A stretch of DNA of 7,230 nucleotides, taken from assembly GCA_023431045.1 (NCBI GenBank), contig JAEYXZ010000087.1, positions 1 to 7,230 of the forward strand, given 5' to 3'. The position numbers and the translations under genes are program-made. The stretch's first letter is position 1. Each line of letters opens with the position of its first letter. The stretch is from Bacillota bacterium. Its GTDB lineage: Bacteria > Bacillota_I > Bacilli_A > Acholeplasmatales > Acholeplasmataceae. Of the stretch, positions 5,229 through 7,230 are shown one piece after another. Under the pieces are notes generated by a model. The model did not search any database and was not told where the DNA came from. It saw only the letters and a list, made by a program, of their open reading frames with translations.

Positions 5229-7230
5229 ATGAAAAAAATAACGATCTTAGTCTTACTCATTTCAACCTTTATGTTTATTCCAAGTTTTTTATCTAGTCCG
5301 ACAAGACAACTTTCAAATGGTGAGGATGATATGTACTTAACATTAATGGGTAATTTAGTGGATCCCACTTTAGAGGATTATAAGTTTAAAGATTGGAAAC
5401 AAACAACCATTGATTATCTAAACTATGTTCTAGATGAAACCAATGGTTTTACGGATCCAAATTTAGATAGTGGATTATCAACTAGAAACGCTAAAATTGG
5501 TCGCTATCAACAAAGTGTGAACGCAAGTAATTACTTTAATGAAGCCGTTACTGCCTGGGGATTACCGTCCTATTTAGGTGGTAATCAACCAGATAACATT
5601 TTAGGAGAAGGGATTGCTGTTTTATCAGCAATCATGAGTGGTGGACTTGCTGGTCTAGATATGACGAATTACAGTGCACCAGGTTACCCTAATTTTAATT
5701 ATGTTAAAGCAGCGATGAACTACTATAATAGTGAAGGTGTCTTTTTAAATGGTGATGGTACGGCACTATCTGGTGGTAGTTTCTGGTATGACTTATTACC
5801 AGGAGTTTTATTTACAGTTATTGCGTCACAATACCCAAGTGAACAGTTTTATACATTTGATGCGTTATCTACTCTTGCAGATAGTTGGTATAAAGCAGTG
5901 GTTGCTATGGGTGGACCGACAGCTGACTTTTATCATTTAGCTTATTCAATTAAAAATGATGAAGTGATTGATGGAAACCATTATGAACCAGATGCAGCTG
6001 CGGGGATTGCATATATTTTATATTCAGCTTATCAAGCATTAAAAAATGAGGGTAATTATACATACGCTACACAAGAACAATTAGATCAATATCTAGAAGG
6101 TGCGATTTGGAGTATGAATTACTTAGATCGTATTGATTTTTCACCTTCCTATGAAATCTTCCAACTCTTTGCACCATATATTGCTGCAAGAATGAATGTT
6201 GAACAAAATACAAACTATAATATTACTAAAATATTTAATGACGCGATTAGTGGGGATTCAAAACCTAGACCAGGTTGGGGTATGATTTTTGATAAGTCTT
6301 GGGGTGGTTATGATGCTCAAGGTTTAATGGGAGCTCAAAATGATCATGGTGGATATGCCTTTAATATGGGGACGTTTGATGCCATGATGGGTTTTGCACC
6401 ACTTGTAAAATATGATAAGCGTTACGCTTATGATGTTTCACGTTGGGTCTTAGCGGTTTCTCAAAGTGCCCAAAACTTTTATCCTGATCAATATACTACC
6501 GCAGGGTCAGTCACAAACTTTGGTACCCATTCAGTATGGCATGGGGAACAACAATCAGCAAACCTCTTTGAACCAACCGATCCAGAGGCATCCTTTATTC
6601 CATATGAAGGATTAAGAAAGTATGCAAGATATGTAGGCTATGATGGAACTAATCGTTTCTTAGGTGGTCAAGATACCTCTGTTTCACCTTATGCATCTGG
6701 TGATGCATTCTCGTTTAACTGGGGTGGTAGAACTGATTATGGTCTATATGGTGCATCTCATGTTGGGACATTCTCTGCGATTTCTGAAACCAATGTTGAA
6801 ATGATCTTAGAAACCGATTTAGATTTATTAGATATTTATAGTAATACTGGTAATGTTAAATATAAGATGTACTACAATCCACATGATGTTAGTCATGTGG
6901 TTGAAGTGAATGTCTCCAATCAAACAAATAAACTTTACAATACGATTACTGGTGAGTTTTTAACAACAACAGTTGTTAATGCGAACACTTTAAGTTTCCA
7001 AATGGCAGCAGGTGAAACCATTGTCACTGCTGAACTTCCAAGTGATGCAGTTCTTGAAACTGAAGGCATTAATGTGTTATATGGTGATATCGTTATTGCA
7101 CAAAACCGTGCATCCCTTGAAGCATCACTTGAAACAGAAGAAGGTAGTTCAATTAATCCAAACACTTCGGTGAGTGGTACGATTTTTGCTGATTTAAACG
7201 TGATGATTCCAGATGGAGCAAATGTCACTG
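5229..7230 (+). CDS. Large secreted protein, possible uncharacterised carbohydrate-active enzyme (3' end outside window)
   Basis: The frame stays open from the ATG at 5229 to the window end: 667 codons, no stop. The N-terminus (MKKITILVLL, hydrophobic to about residue 21) is a signal peptide or anchor without a lipobox; I see no cysteine, so unlike its neighbour it is not a lipoprotein. Residues about 35-500 are rich in Trp, Tyr, Gly and Asp with amphipathic helical stretches, suggesting an alpha/alpha-toroid-like domain. Conspicuous motifs are SGGSFWYDLLPG (181-192), HYEPDAAAGIAY (251-262), FDKSWGGYDAQGL (354-366), NDHGGYAFNMGTFD (371-384), WHGEQQ (437-442) and IPYEGLRK (457-464). The conserved-looking acids Asp188, Glu253, Asp255, Asp355, Asp362, Asp372, Glu440 and Glu460 are candidates for catalysis. 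From about 515 a beta-sandwich-like region begins (VKYKMYYNPHDVSHVVEVNV at 543-562), with another beta domain after about 610. I cannot place it in a named glycoside hydrolase or lyase family; that role is inferred. Confidence 0.8.
   Translation, partial: MKKITILVLLISTFMFIPSFLSSPTRQLSNGEDDMYLTLMGNLVDPTLEDYKFKDWKQTTIDYLNYVLDETNGFTDPNLDSGLSTRNAKIGRYQQSVNASNYFNEAVTAWGLPSYLGGNQPDNILGEGIAVLSAIMSGGLAGLDMTNYSAPGYPNFNYVKAAMNYYNSEGVFLNGDGTALSGGSFWYDLLPGVLFTVIASQYPSEQFYTFDALSTLADSWYKAVVAMGGPTADFYHLAYSIKNDEVIDGNHYEPDAAAGIAYILYSAYQALKNEGNYTYATQEQLDQYLEGAIWSMNYLDRIDFSPSYEIFQLFAPYIAARMNVEQNTNYNITKIFNDAISGDSKPRPGWGMIFDKSWGGYDAQGLMGAQNDHGGYAFNMGTFDAMMGFAPLVKYDKRYAYDVSRWVLAVSQSAQNFYPDQYTTAGSVTNFGTHSVWHGEQQSANLFEPTDPEASFIPYEGLRKYARYVGYDGTNRFLGGQDTSVSPYASGDAFSFNWGGRTDYGLYGASHVGTFSAISETNVEMILETDLDLLDIYSNTGNVKYKMYYNPHDVSHVVEVNVSNQTNKLYNTITGEFLTTTVVNANTLSFQMAAGETIVTAELPSDAVLETEGINVLYGDIVIAQNRASLEASLETEEGSSINPNTSVSGTIFADLNVMIPDGANVT

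Noticed and set aside
5749..5940. 63-codon plus-strand open frame inside the secreted-protein gene
   Set aside because: It is out of frame with an uninterrupted 667-codon frame that starts with a good ribosome binding site and signal peptide.
6935..7228. 97-codon minus-strand open frame near the window end
   Set aside because: It is antisense to the continuing secreted protein and its low-complexity Ser/Val/Ala composition mirrors the sense codons. No ribosome binding site supports it.
1..7230. CRISPR array, tRNA, rRNA, insertion sequence or TGA-as-tryptophan genetic code
   Set aside because: No regularly spaced identical repeats, transposase-like frames, terminal repeats or RNA-gene signatures were seen. 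All tryptophans are TGG and no in-frame TGA is present.

Overview
The window is AT-rich bacterial DNA with compact Gram-positive-style signals: AGGAGG-type ribosome binding sites, U-tract hairpin terminators and MKK-type signal peptides. Across about 6.5 kb of coding sequence, tryptophan is always TGG and no TGA occurs in frame. TGA is the stop of hddC. This argues for the standard bacterial code (11) and against Mycoplasma or Spiroplasma. A large lipoprotein with InlB-type beta repeats and Fn3-like domains beside a secreted, possibly carbohydrate-active protein fits low-GC Bacillota or Mollicutes-related lineages such as Acholeplasma or Izemoplasma. That placement is inference; no marker gene is present.

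Region 1 (1-1484, + strand) is the end of a tightly coupled sugar-nucleotide operon: the 3' part of gmhA (sedoheptulose-7-phosphate isomerase), hddC (heptose-1-phosphate guanylyltransferase) and gmhB (heptose bisphosphate phosphatase). gmhA and hddC overlap by 13 bases, and hddC and gmhB by 4. Together with a heptose-7-phosphate kinase (HddA), not visible here and perhaps upstream, they would make GDP-D-glycero-alpha-D-manno-heptose for surface glycans or glycoproteins. The GmhB copy lacks the usual zinc-loop cysteines. A hairpin terminator follows gmhB.

Region 2 (1485-5151) is a single-gene unit. A 267-base intergenic region holds the terminator, a symmetric operator-like element over a possible -10 box, and a leader with several potential stem-loops, one of which displays the Shine-Dalgarno sequence in its loop. 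It precedes an 1113-residue lipoprotein: lipobox Cys20, two InlB-like repeats, five Fn3-like domains, and three copies of an unrecognised module of about 150 residues with a conserved Gly-Asp-Thr. A strong terminator ends the unit.

Region 3 (5152-7230) starts with a perfect 9+1+9 palindrome next to a possible promoter and a strong ribosome binding site. It continues into a large exported protein that runs off the window (667 codons seen, no stop). That protein looks like an uncharacterised helical, possibly carbohydrate-active enzyme followed by beta domains. A reasonable model is a cell surface that both displays heptosylated glycans and binds or processes external polysaccharide. The link between the three regions is inference, because terminators separate them.
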